Part shown: in pieces, positions 1 through 7,665 of the stretch
How positions within the stretch are numbered: the stretch's first letter is position 1
Layout: every line of letters starts with the position of its first letter
NCBI GenBank assembly: GCA_017556125.1
Contig: JAFZCW010000025.1
Span: 1-39,056, forward strand
Direction: 5' to 3'
Length of the DNA: 39,056 bases
Origin: Clostridia bacterium
Lineage (GTDB): Bacteria; Bacillota_A; Clostridia; Christensenellales; CAG-138
Notes under the pieces: model-generated
Database searches by the model: none
What the model was told of the DNA's origin: nothing
What the model saw: only the letters and a program-made list of their open reading frames with translations
Made by a program: the position numbers and the translations under genes

Positions 1-3
1 ATT

Positions 4-35
4 AAAAAAGCAGGATGTTCTTTCGAACATCCTGC
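4..35 (-). terminator. Intrinsic terminator of the Ig/SH3b surface-protein gene
   Basis: A perfect 11-bp stem (10-20 with 25-35) closes on a TTTC loop. Read on the minus strand it is followed by a run of T (complement of 4-9). It lies just past the stop codon of the minus-strand gene that ends at 58, so it most likely ends that transcript. Confidence 0.85.
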
Positions 36-57
36 CGTGTTATAGGATTGGTATTGA

Positions 58-2418
58 TCAGGAAACGGCACCGAACATCTTGTAGATGTAGCCGGTCTCG
101 CCGTTTACGTCAACGACGTACCAGTCGCCGCTTGCACCCTTCAGGGAGTAGGTGGAACCGAGCGTAGCGTGTCCCATCTTGCCGTACGTTGTGCCGGGTC
201 CTTTGCGGATGTACACATAACGCGTGCAGTTGATGATGGTCACCTTGGTCGCGGTTGCGAGACCGCCGGTGGTCGTTGTCGGAACAGCCGGCGTGGTTGT
301 CGTTGTTTCTTCGGCAACATAGGCCTTCTCGGATTCAGAGATCGGTTTCAGATAATTCTTCCAGATATAGGCTTTCTCTGTGCCGAACTGGATCTGATAC
401 CAGCCGCCGGATTCTCCGACGATCCTGTACTTGCAGCCGTAAGGTGCGTATCCGACGGACTTGGATGTTCCGGACGGTTTCTCACGTACGTTGACTCTGC
501 TCTTGCAGTTGTACACAACGCCCCAGCGTGAAAGCGCGCTGACGACCGTGACTTCGCATGTGGCAACCTTGCCGCCCGCCGTTACGGAGATCGTTGCGGT
601 TCCGGTCTGCAGACCCTTGATCTTTCCGCTGTCCGTTACGGAAACGATGGAGGCGTTGGAGGTCTTCCAGACCATCGAAGTGACCGTAGCGTTCGCCGGC
701 GAGACGATCGGGATCAGGGTTGTGGAATCACCGAGGAGAAGCTCCAGCGAGGAAGACTTGAACTTCAGGCTGGTGAGGTTTACCTTCGGTACGACGCAGA
801 CATAGCAGTAAGCATAACGGGTCGTTCCGTCGCAGTCGACGGAGGCCTTTACGATCGCATTGCCCGGCGCGACAGCGTAGACCTGACCGTTCTGATCGAC
901 ATCGATGACGCCCGTTCCCAACGAAACTTCCCATTTGATCGGGTCGTAATCGGCGTCTTTCGGGTATACGGTCGCGGTCAGCACGTAGGTATCGCCGGCA
1001 ACTAGATTCAGGCTGCCCGTGCTCATATGAATGGACATGGCGGCTGTCTTGGTGACCGTGATATCCAGATCTGTCGATCTGATATCGCGGGTATTGCCCG
1101 GGTCGGCATAATAGATGGTAATGTGATCGTCACCCTCCTCAAACGGCTTTGAAGAAAAGGTGTAAGCGTTCGTTTCGTGTTCCGAACCGTCTGAGTACTC
1201 AACGGAAACGATCATTCCGGTCGGATCAAAGGATTCGCCAACGTTGTATGTCGTTTTCTCAGGCGGAGCAATGATCTTCACTTTATTCGGGTAAACCAGA
1301 TTGACCGTAAAGCCATCCGTACAGACCACGCCGTTTTCCGAATAGGAAATCACGATATCCTTGTAGGTATAGTCAAAGTCAGCAATGGTGAAAGGACCTA
1401 CCTGACTGACTGTATAATCCTTAATGACCTTCGTCTTCCCGTTAGAGTAAGTTGCGGTGACGATCATGCCGGTCAGATCCAGGGTTTCACCGCAATGGTA
1501 ATTCAGCTTGTGCGGTTTCTGCGTGATCTCAATTTTGTCCAGTTCCATGATTTCCACCTTCAGCGTCGTGGTGACCGTGATGCCGCCGGAAGTATAGCTG
1601 AGGAGGAAGTCCTTGGTTCCATTAATGGCGTCCTCTTCCGTAAACGTGTAGTTTTTATCATAGGAAGGGGTAACGGTCTTTTTGGAACCGTCGTCAAACG
1701 TCGCGACCACGACCATTCCGGCGGGATCCAGTTTCTGCCCGACTGCATATACCGTCTTTTTCGGTTTGGCTTCGATATCCAGAGAGGTAGGCTTGTTGAC
1801 TTTGACCGTAACGGAAGCGGTGTCGTACACCGTGATTCCGCCCTCGGAATATGATACCGTGATGTCAACGGTGCCTTTCAGGGCGTCATCTTCCGTGAAC
1901 GCCGTTGTGGGCGAGTACTTATAGTTCTTGACAATGACCTTGCTGGGTATAGAAGACGGGTCATAGGAAGCCGTGACGACCATCAGGTTCGGATCAAACT
2001 TCTCGCCGACAAGATAATAATCTTTGCCGGGAAGGAAGGTGATCGAGATGGCGTCCAGCTTATACACGGTGACCTTGATCGTATCCGACGGATCGCAGGA
2101 AACCGAAACGCCGTTTTTCGTGTAGGTGTAGTTCACTTCGACACCGGTTCCGACGTCACCGATTTCAAACGGAGTCGTTCTGAACTTCAGCCCGGCCGCG
2201 CTGTACTTGATGGTCTCAGTGGAAGAGTCATCATACGTGACCTTGAATTTCAGACCGGCGGGACTGAATGTCTCGCCCACCGCGTAGGTGTCCTTCTTCA
2301 GGTCGCCTGCGTCGACGACCTCTATGCTGACGGGTTTCTTGTCGGCCGCCAGTGCGATCGCGGGGATCAGCAGCATCACGGCCAGAACCGTAAGCAAGAT
2401 TGCAATAGTACGTTTCAT
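58..2418 (-). CDS. Secreted multi-domain surface protein: five Big_3-like repeats, two Big_2-like domains, two SH3b domains
   Basis: Predicted exported cell-surface protein of 786 aa. The start is ATG at 2418, which has a GAAAGGA Shine-Dalgarno nine bases upstream; a TTG at 2427 is in frame but badly placed. A signal peptide (KR followed by a long hydrophobic core ending AIALAAD) covers about residues 1-25. Next come five diverged repeats of about 85-90 aa, each with the pattern Y-x-VGE-x-F-(D/S)P-x-G-(M/L)...T(Y/F)-x-(D/N)(G/S)S, typical of Big_3 bacterial Ig-like domains (about 30-470). Two Big_2-like domains follow (about 470-630; 'GTATISV' type strand). The C terminus has two SH3b domains (VNVREKP and VYIRKGPGTTYG motifs) separated by a Thr-rich linker (TTTTTPAVPTTTT). 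SH3b domains usually bind peptidoglycan, so cell-wall retention is likely. There is no LPXTG motif and no enzymatic domain. The ligand is unknown. Confidence 0.85.
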   Translation of the reverse strand: MKRTIAILLTVLAVMLLIPAIALAADKKPVSIEVVDAGDLKKDTYAVGETFSPAGLKFKVTYDDSSTETIKYSAAGLKFRTTPFEIGDVGTGVEVNYTYTKNGVSVSCDPSDTIKVTVYKLDAISITFLPGKDYYLVGEKFDPNLMVVTASYDPSSIPSKVIVKNYKYSPTTAFTEDDALKGTVDITVSYSEGGITVYDTASVTVKVNKPTSLDIEAKPKKTVYAVGQKLDPAGMVVVATFDDGSKKTVTPSYDKNYTFTEEDAINGTKDFLLSYTSGGITVTTTLKVEIMELDKIEITQKPHKLNYHCGETLDLTGMIVTATYSNGKTKVIKDYTVSQVGPFTIADFDYTYKDIVISYSENGVVCTDGFTVNLVYPNKVKIIAPPEKTTYNVGESFDPTGMIVSVEYSDGSEHETNAYTFSSKPFEEGDDHITIYYADPGNTRDIRSTDLDITVTKTAAMSIHMSTGSLNLVAGDTYVLTATVYPKDADYDPIKWEVSLGTGVIDVDQNGQVYAVAPGNAIVKASVDCDGTTRYAYCYVCVVPKVNLTSLKFKSSSLELLLGDSTTLIPIVSPANATVTSMVWKTSNASIVSVTDSGKIKGLQTGTATISVTAGGKVATCEVTVVSALSRWGVVYNCKSRVNVREKPSGTSKSVGYAPYGCKYRIVGESGGWYQIQFGTEKAYIWKNYLKPISESEKAYVAEETTTTTPAVPTTTTGGLATATKVTIINCTRYVYIRKGPGTTYGKMGHATLGSTYSLKGASGDWYVVDVNGETGYIYKMFGAVS

Positions 2419-2444
2419 GTAAACCAATCCTTTCTATGTACATG

Positions 2445-2453
2445 ATTATACCA
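2445..2453 (-). promoter_or_regulatory. Extended -10 promoter of the surface-protein gene
   Basis: On the minus strand the bases read TGGTATAAT, a consensus -10 with the TGn extension. It lies about 27 bases upstream of the ATG at 2418. No good -35 is visible at 17 bases, as is common for extended -10 promoters. Confidence 0.5.
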
Positions 2454-2683
2454 ATACAGGGTATACTAAAACACAGTGAGTATAGCATACGAAGTTCAAA
2501 AAAGTAAAGAATCTGGGGCTTTTCTGACACTTCTCCACTTATGAACAAACTGTGAAATAATCAATTTTCGGTCAATATGTAGTGGCCTTTTTTATAAAAA
2601 TCCACTAATTATGGAAAATCATGTCACAAAAAATTTATAATTTGACCGGGCCGAAAACCGACTATTTCAACGAACAGAGGCGA

Positions 2684-3004
2684 TTATACCTTTTTGCAGT
2701 CTTTCGGACAGTCATCGGGGCATGCTTCTTCGTCGCACGCCTCCCATTCCTTCATCCGTTCGTCGAAGACCCTGGAAAGCTCTTCAAAGAGTCCGTCGTC
2801 TGCCGGAAGGAATTCCTCAAGATCATCATGAACGACGATCTTCATGATATATACATCCAGCGGCTCATCGCTTTCCTCGTCCGGCTCCGCGTCGATCAGA
2901 GCGGCGTATTCCTGACCTTCATAATCAAAATAATCAATGACTTCCAGATCGAACTCGTTTCCGTCTTCATCCGAAAAGGTTACCAGATCGCGTTCTTCTT
3001 CCAT
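2684..3004 (-). CDS. DUF1292 family protein
   Basis: Small acidic cytosolic protein of 106 aa. It opens with a LVTFSDEDGNEFDLEVID pattern and continues to EGQEYAALIDAE, which is the diagnostic core of DUF1292 (B. subtilis YrzB type). After the domain comes an acidic tail and a Cys-rich end (CDEEACPDDCPKDCKK). The clustered cysteines could bind metal, but that is a guess. The start chosen is ATG at 3004, with AGGATGG about nine bases upstream; an in-frame TTG at 3010 is too close to it. In many Firmicutes DUF1292 genes sit beside yrzL and the Holliday-junction gene yrrK, neither of which is here, so the context gives no clue. Molecular function is unknown. Confidence 0.75.
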   Translation of the reverse strand: MEEERDLVTFSDEDGNEFDLEVIDYFDYEGQEYAALIDAEPDEESDEPLDVYIMKIVVHDDLEEFLPADDGLFEELSRVFDERMKEWEACDEEACPDDCPKDCKKV

Positions 3005-3153
3005 AAGCAAATACCATCCTATACTTCAATTAATAATACTTGTCCTCAATTATCATCTTACCCCCGCGTATGATAAAAAAAAAGCGAACATATGATGAAC
3101 AATTTTGACAGGAACAGAATCGGAACCTCTGCCTTGTGAAGGAGGAAAGCCGC

Positions 3154-3219
3154 ATGATATACTATAGTCAGTTCAATATTGCCGCTTATCAAAAAAACTT
3201 TTTGCCTTTCATAAAATAA
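3154..3219 (+). CDS. Possible small ORF (21 aa) upstream of the YheO-like regulator
   Basis: A 21-codon ORF starts at an ATG preceded at eight bases by AAGGAGG, as strong a ribosome site as any in the window. The peptide is rich in aromatic and polar residues (starts MIYYSQF, ends LPFIK). No convincing promoter -10 was found just upstream and I recognise no relative, so it may be chance. If real it could be a leader peptide for the regulator gene at 3284. Confidence 0.25.
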   Translation: MIYYSQFNIAAYQKNFLPFIK

Positions 3220-3232
3220 TTGTTCGTTTTTG

Positions 3233-3262
3233 TTGAAAGTATATATGAAAATGCATTATATT
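3233..3262 (+). promoter_or_regulatory. Promoter of the YheO-like regulator / ygeY / ygeW unit
   Basis: TTGAAA (3233-3238), an 18-base spacer and TATATT (3257-3262) form a plausible sigma-A promoter ending 21 bases before the regulator ATG at 3284. The surrounding region is AT-rich compared with the genes. Confidence 0.5.
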
Positions 3263-3283
3263 TAATGTAATAGGAGCTGTTCT

Positions 3284-3925
3284 ATGGATCTTGAATTAAT
3301 GCGTCGACTTGCAAAGGCAATTTCCGCCGAGTTCGGAAAGAACTGCGAAGTGATCGTCCACGACCTGAAGGCGGAGGATCTGGATCATACGATCGTTGCC
3401 GCTGAAAACGGGCATGTCTCAAACCGCCGGATCGGCGACGGGCCGTCCAGAATCGTCCTTGAAACACTTCAGCATAAGGAGCGTGTCCCGGAGGACATGC
3501 TTGCCTATCTTACAAAAACGCATGACGGCAGAGTCCTGAAATCCAGCACGGTATTTCTGAAGGACGAAGAAGGCGTCGTGGAAGGCGTTCTTTCCATCAA
3601 TTACGATATTACGGAAATGATCATGGCGGAACGGGCCATCGATTCGATCCTGCATCACAAGGAAAGCAAGGAAGAACAGCCCAGGAGCATTCCACAGAGC
3701 GTGAACGAGCTGCTGGATGATCTGATCGAGCAGAGCGTGAAGCTCGTCGGAAAACCCGTTGCGATGATGAACAAGGAAGACAAGACAAAGGCGATCAAGT
3801 TCCTGAACGACGCAGGCGCGTTTCTGATCACCCGGAGCGGGGACAAGGTTTCCCATTATTTCGGAATATCAAAGTACACGCTTTATTCCTATATCGATAT
3901 CAAAACAAAGAAGAACGAAAACTGA
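3284..3925 (+). CDS. YheO/DauR-type transcriptional regulator (PAS-like YheO domain + HTH)
   Basis: DNA-binding regulator of 213 aa. The N-terminal part (about 1-115) matches the YheO PAS-like domain: the CEVIVHDL motif, the NRRIGDGPS stretch and the LSINYDIT end are characteristic. The C-terminal part (about 150-213) is a DauR-like helix-turn-helix, seen as KAIKFLNDAGAFLITRSG followed by VSHYFGISKYTLYSYI. Family members sense small ligands; DauR controls D-arginine catabolism. The start ATG has GGAG nine bases upstream. The gene is 75 bp ahead of ygeY on the same strand, so it probably controls the ygeY-ygeW unit and perhaps itself. The ligand cannot be read from sequence; a purine breakdown product or amino acid derivative is a reasonable guess. 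Confidence 0.85.
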   Translation: MDLELMRRLAKAISAEFGKNCEVIVHDLKAEDLDHTIVAAENGHVSNRRIGDGPSRIVLETLQHKERVPEDMLAYLTKTHDGRVLKSSTVFLKDEEGVVEGVLSINYDITEMIMAERAIDSILHHKESKEEQPRSIPQSVNELLDDLIEQSVKLVGKPVAMMNKEDKTKAIKFLNDAGAFLITRSGDKVSHYFGISKYTLYSYIDIKTKKNEN

Positions 3926-3941
3926 AACGGATCCAGGATCA

Positions 3942-3961
3942 TCTGCGCGGGAGCGCGCAGA
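3942..3961 (+). other. GC-rich inverted repeat between the regulator gene and ygeY
   Basis: A perfect 8-bp inverted repeat (TCTGCGCG / CGCGCAGA) surrounds a four-base spacer in the gap before ygeY. No T-run follows, so it is not a standard terminator. It may be an operator for the adjacent regulator or an RNA hairpin that sets relative expression within the operon. Confidence 0.4.
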
Positions 3962-4000
3962 GCATCGGAACAATATTTAAAAAGAAAGGAAAAAAGGATT

Positions 4001-5362
4001 ATGGATGTGAATGCCGTAAAAGAAGCAGCGGAACAGTATCTGCCCCAGATGACACGTTTTCTGCGCGACCTGATCGCCATTCCCAGCGAAAGCTGTGAAG
4101 AGGAGGGCGTCATCCGCCGTACGATCAAGGAAATGGAAGCGCTCGGTTTTGACGAAGCCTTTATCGACCCGGAAGGGAACGCGCTTGGCTATGTCGGGAC
4201 AGGGGACAAGATCATTGCGTTTGACGGCCATATCGACACGGTCGGCATCGGCAATATCAACAACTGGAAAGAAGACCCGTATAAGGGGTATGAGACAGAC
4301 GACATCATTTACGGCCGCGGCGGATCCGATCAGGAAGGCGGCGTGGTTTCGGCTGTCTACGGCGCCAAGATCATGAAGGATCTCGGACTGATCCCGGAAG
4401 GATATAAAATCCTTGTTGCCGCGACTGTTCAGGAGGAAGACTGCGACGGTCTCTGCTGGCAGTACATCCATAACGAAGACGGGATCACGCCGGAATTCGT
4501 CGTTTCCACGGAACCGACAGACGGCGGTATTTACCGGGGCCACCGCGGACGCATGGAGATCCGCGTGGATGTCGCGGGCGTTTCCTGCCACGGCAGCGCG
4601 CCGGAGCGCGGCGACAACGCCATCTACAAAATGGCGGAGATCTGCCTCCAGGTGAAACAGCTGAACGAGAACGGATGCGGGAAAGACGATGAGATCAAGG
4701 GCCTCGTGAAAATGCTGGAACCCGAATTCAATCCGGATCATTATGAGGACGCCAGATTTCTCGGACGCGGAACCTGCACGATTTCCCAGATCTTCTATAC
4801 AAGCCCGAGCCGCTGCGCCGTCGCGGATTCCTGCGCCATTTCCATCGACCGCCGCATGACCGCCGGCGAAACGTGGGATTCCTGCCTGAAGGAGATCGAA
4901 GACCTGCCCGCCTGCAAAAAATACGGCGCGAAGGTTTCCATGTATATGTATGACAGACCGGCATGGACGGGTCTGAAATATGAAACCGAATGCTACTTCC
5001 CGACCTGGATCAACAAAGAGACCGCATCCCATGTTCAGGCGATCGCAGACGCCCACAGAGCCCTTTACGGAGACAAGCGCATGGGTCACCCCGACACCAA
5101 GGCGCTCCGCGACAGGCCCCTGATCGACAAGTGGACCTTCTCGACAAACGGCGTTTCCATCCAGGGCAGATACGGAATCCCCTGCGTGGGATTCGGCCCC
5201 GGTGCGGAATCGCAGGCACATGCGCCGAACGAGATCACGTGGAAAGAGGATCTGGTCCGCTGCGCGGCGGTATATGCGCTGACCCCGTATTTCTATAAAG
5301 GCAAGGACGAGGACGACGTCTGCCAGTTCCGTGCGGGAAAAACCAACAACGATATTAAATAA
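4001..5362 (+). CDS. ygeY: YgeY family M20 hydrolase (selenium/purine-catabolism linked)
   Basis: Metal-dependent amidohydrolase/peptidase of the M20 (ArgE/DapE) superfamily, 453 aa, full length. Metal ligands are in place: GHID (His77, Asp79), the bridging Asp110 in [10 protein letters not shown], the catalytic Glu pair 145-146 in QEED, a Glu in STEPTDG, and a late His in HAPNE. The unbroken domain order and length fit the YgeY subfamily rather than generic ArgE or DapE. AAAGAAAGGA precedes the ATG. ygeW follows after 23 bp, the arrangement seen in E. coli and in the conserved anaerobic urate/purine degradation clusters of gut bacteria. YgeX (diaminopropionate ammonia-lyase), SsnA, XdhD and YgfK are not within the window. 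The physiological substrate is not settled, so the subfamily name is firmer than the reaction. Confidence 0.9.
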   Translation: MDVNAVKEAAEQYLPQMTRFLRDLIAIPSESCEEEGVIRRTIKEMEALGFDEAFIDPEGNALGYVGTGDKIIAFDGHIDTVGIGNINNWKEDPYKGYETDDIIYGRGGSDQEGGVVSAVYGAKIMKDLGLIPEGYKILVAATVQEEDCDGLCWQYIHNEDGITPEFVVSTEPTDGGIYRGHRGRMEIRVDVAGVSCHGSAPERGDNAIYKMAEICLQVKQLNENGCGKDDEIKGLVKMLEPEFNPDHYEDARFLGRGTCTISQIFYTSPSRCAVADSCAISIDRRMTAGETWDSCLKEIEDLPACKKYGAKVSMYMYDRPAWTGLKYETECYFPTWINKETASHVQAIADAHRALYGDKRMGHPDTKALRDRPLIDKWTFSTNGVSIQGRYGIPCVGFGPGAESQAHAPNEITWKEDLVRCAAVYALTPYFYKGKDEDDVCQFRAGKTNNDIK

Positions 5363-5385
5363 TATAAAGAGCAGGAGACAAGAAT

Positions 5386-6579
5386 ATGAGTAACGTGAAA
5401 CAGTTTACGGATATCCTCGACAAACTGGATTTTTCCAAAATGTATGAGGGAGACTTCTTCCTTACCTGGGAGAAATCACAGGATGAAATCAACGCGGTCT
5501 TCACCGTCGCGGACGCGCTTCGCCATCTCCGCGAGAACAACATCTCCACAAAGATCTTTGATTCCGGTCTCGGCATTTCCCTGTTCCGGGACAACAGCAC
5601 AAGGACAAGATTCTCCTTCGCTTCCGCCTGCAACCTGCTTGGCCTGGAAGTTCAGGACCTGGACGAAGGCAAGAGCCAGATTGCGCACGGCGAAACAGTG
5701 CGTGAGACGGCCAACATGATCTCCTTCATGGCGGACGCCATCGGCATCCGTGACGACATGTACATCGGGAAGGGCAACACCTATATGCATTCCGTGGTCG
5801 ACGCGGTTACGGAAGGAAACAAAGCCGGCGTTCTCGAACAGAAGCCGACGCTGGTCAACCTCCAGTGCGACATCGACCATCCGACGCAGTGCATGGCGGA
5901 TACGCTCCATATCATCCATGAGTTCGGCGGCGTGGAGAACCTGAAAGGAAAGAAAGTCGCGATGACATGGGCTTACAGCCCGAGCTACGGCAAACCGCTG
6001 TCCGTTCCCCAGGGCGTCATCGGTCTGATGACCAGATTCGGCATGGATGTGACGCTTGCCTATCCGGAAGGATACGAAGTCATGGAAGACGTCGTGGAAG
6101 TCGCGAAGAAGAATGCGGAAACATACGGCGGAAACTTCAAGATCACGAATTCCATGGAAGAAGCGTTCAAGGACGCCGATATCGTATATCCGAAGAGCTG
6201 GGCTCCGTTCAAGGCGATGGAAGAGCGTACGGACCTCTACGCCAAAGGCGATATGGACGGGATCAAGGCGCTTGAGAAACGTCTTCTTGCACAGAATGCC
6301 GAGCACAAGGACTGGACCTGCACGGAAGAACTGATGAAGACAACCAAGGACGGAAAGGCGCTCTATCTGCACTGCCTGCCTGCCGACATCACCGGCGTTT
6401 CCTGCGAAGCAGGCGAAGTCGACGCGTCCGTGTTCGACCGTTACCGCGATCCGCTCTACAAGGAAGCTTCTTTCAAGCCGTACATCATCGCTGCGATGAT
6501 CTTCCTCGCGAAGGTCAAAGATCCTTCCGCGAAGCTGAAAGAACTCGAAGAGAACGCGAAGCTCAGAGCCAACACCTGA
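5386..6579 (+). CDS. ygeW: Knotted carbamoyltransferase YgeW
   Basis: Transcarbamylase family protein of 397 aa, longer than ordinary ATCase or OTCase catalytic chains, as is usual for YgeW. The carbamoyl-phosphate motif STRTR is at 71-75, HPTQ at 165-168 and HCLP at 329-332, so the catalytic core is intact. YgeW proteins have the trefoil-knotted fold of the SOTCase/AOTCase branch; the physiological acceptor is not firmly established to my knowledge, and a catabolic direction (using carbamoyl groups to make carbamoyl phosphate and ATP) has been suggested. The start ATG has AGGAGA upstream. The gene is the last of a regulator-ygeY-ygeW unit and is followed by a hairpin terminator at 6621. It should not be annotated as argF or pyrB. 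Confidence 0.92.
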   Translation: MSNVKQFTDILDKLDFSKMYEGDFFLTWEKSQDEINAVFTVADALRHLRENNISTKIFDSGLGISLFRDNSTRTRFSFASACNLLGLEVQDLDEGKSQIAHGETVRETANMISFMADAIGIRDDMYIGKGNTYMHSVVDAVTEGNKAGVLEQKPTLVNLQCDIDHPTQCMADTLHIIHEFGGVENLKGKKVAMTWAYSPSYGKPLSVPQGVIGLMTRFGMDVTLAYPEGYEVMEDVVEVAKKNAETYGGNFKITNSMEEAFKDADIVYPKSWAPFKAMEERTDLYAKGDMDGIKALEKRLLAQNAEHKDWTCTEELMKTTKDGKALYLHCLPADITGVSCEAGEVDASVFDRYRDPLYKEASFKPYIIAAMIFLAKVKDPSAKLKELEENAKLRANT

Positions 6580-6620
6580 TATTCTATTGGATTGACAGGC
6601 GGCAATACGGTATAATGTCA

Positions 6621-6654
6621 ATCAGGCATGTGTTCTTGCACATGCCTGATTTTT
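6621..6654 (+). terminator. Hairpin terminator after ygeW, overlapping a TATAAT box region
   Basis: A perfect 12-bp stem (6621-6632 with 6639-6650; ATCAGGCATGTG and complement) with loop TTCTTG ends in a TTTT run. It should terminate ygeW. A consensus TATAAT lies at 6611-6616, directly before the stem. A TTGACA at 6592-6597 is present too, but the 13-base spacing is too short for a normal promoter. Confidence 0.8.
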
Positions 6655-6675
6655 GAAAGAAAGAACAAATTCAGG

Positions 6676-7665
6676 ATGTCAATTCGCAGGATCGGTCTCC
6701 TTATTCCCATATGGTTCCTCCTTCTGTTTTCGGCATGTGTGAAAACGCCTGTTCAGGAAACGGCAGACGCTGCCACGGAGAAGACCCCTGCGCCGGTCCT
6801 GACTCCTTCACAGGCGGAAGCGCCCGACCCGACGGCAACGCCTGCGCCGACGGAAGAACCTGCGCCGACGCCTTTTTCGATCGTCTGGATTACGGACACA
6901 CAGTACCTGACTTCCGAGCATGACGCGTACAAGGAACTCGGGGAATGGATCGCTTCAAATCGGAGCGAAGAGAATATCCGCTATGTTGTCGGGACCGGAG
7001 ATCTCGTTCAGACATACAATATGGAATATCAGTGGGATGAATTTCGTGAATTCCGCAAAGCCTTTCAAGATCAGATCCCGGATATCTATATCGCCGGAAA
7101 CCATGACATGAGGCTGAAGGACAGCAGCTTCGGGCTGTTTGTGGATCATATCTACGGCGAAGGGGGAACGGAAGAACAGTCCTATCATTCCGGTCAGGGG
7201 AAATACGAACTGTTTTCCGCTGGCGGAATCGACTGGCTGATCGTCGGAATGTCGTTCGGATACGGGAAGGAAGAGGCGCAGTGGGTCAAGAGCGTTCTCG
7301 ATGCTTATCCTGAGCGAAATGCCATTCTTTTGTTTCATGATTATCTGTTCCGGAACGGAGATCTTGTAAAAAACGCAAAGACCATGTTCTCCGTAGCGCT
7401 GGAACCTTCCGACAACGCGAAGCTTGTCCTGTGCGGTCATAATGCCGGGTTCTGTATCCGTACGGATGAACGTGAAGGCGGAAAAAGCTATATGCAGACT
7501 ATTTTCTGCAACCGCCAGAATTTTGACCGCCAGAAGGGCTGTATACAACTTCTGAGATTCGACACGGCCCGGGGCGTGATCGAATTCGAATATTTTTCCC
7601 CGATAAACGACAGGGCTCAGTCCGTCAGTCAGGAAATACCGATCGATTTGCATGGACAGGAATAA
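6676..7665 (+). CDS. Metallophosphoesterase lipoprotein (calcineurin-like), last GHxH histidine replaced
   Basis: Predicted lipoprotein phosphoesterase of 329 aa. The start at 6676 gives a clean signal (MSIRRIG then a hydrophobic core) ending in a lipobox LFSA-C with Cys21; an upstream in-frame ATG at 6628 lies inside the terminator hairpin and was rejected. A Pro/Thr/Glu-rich linker (about 22-66, TPAPTEEPAPTP) leads to the calcineurin-like domain. Visible motifs are DTQ (Asp74, Gln76), GTGD (Asp109), GNHD (141-144) and a metal-binding His221 in LLFHDY. The closing motif reads GHNA (254-257) instead of GHxH, so one expected metal ligand is missing. The gene overlaps its downstream paralog by 14 bp. 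The substrate is unknown, and activity may be reduced. Confidence 0.85.
   Translation: MSIRRIGLLIPIWFLLLFSACVKTPVQETADAATEKTPAPVLTPSQAEAPDPTATPAPTEEPAPTPFSIVWITDTQYLTSEHDAYKELGEWIASNRSEENIRYVVGTGDLVQTYNMEYQWDEFREFRKAFQDQIPDIYIAGNHDMRLKDSSFGLFVDHIYGEGGTEEQSYHSGQGKYELFSAGGIDWLIVGMSFGYGKEEAQWVKSVLDAYPERNAILLFHDYLFRNGDLVKNAKTMFSVALEPSDNAKLVLCGHNAGFCIRTDEREGGKSYMQTIFCNRQNFDRQKGCIQLLRFDTARGVIEFEYFSPINDRAQSVSQEIPIDLHGQE

Noticed and set aside
58..2418. DNA-level tandem repeat or CRISPR-like array in the surface-protein gene
   Set aside because: The repeats are protein-level Ig-like domains with strongly diverged DNA, and no CRISPR direct repeats were found anywhere in the window.
2621..3073. 150-aa plus-strand frame opposite the DUF1292 gene
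   Set aside because: No SD and no recognisable family; the minus frame carries the DUF1292 signature.
3977..5221. 414-aa minus-strand frame opposite ygeY
   Set aside because: Antisense shadow; no recognisable domain, and the plus frame has all M20 metal ligands.
5476..6621. 381-aa minus-strand frame opposite ygeW
   Set aside because: Antisense shadow of the carbamoyltransferase gene, no family motifs.
7652..7665. Overlap of the two phosphoesterase genes as a sign of one frameshifted gene
   Set aside because: Each frame encodes a full phosphoesterase domain with its own export signal, so they are two genes.
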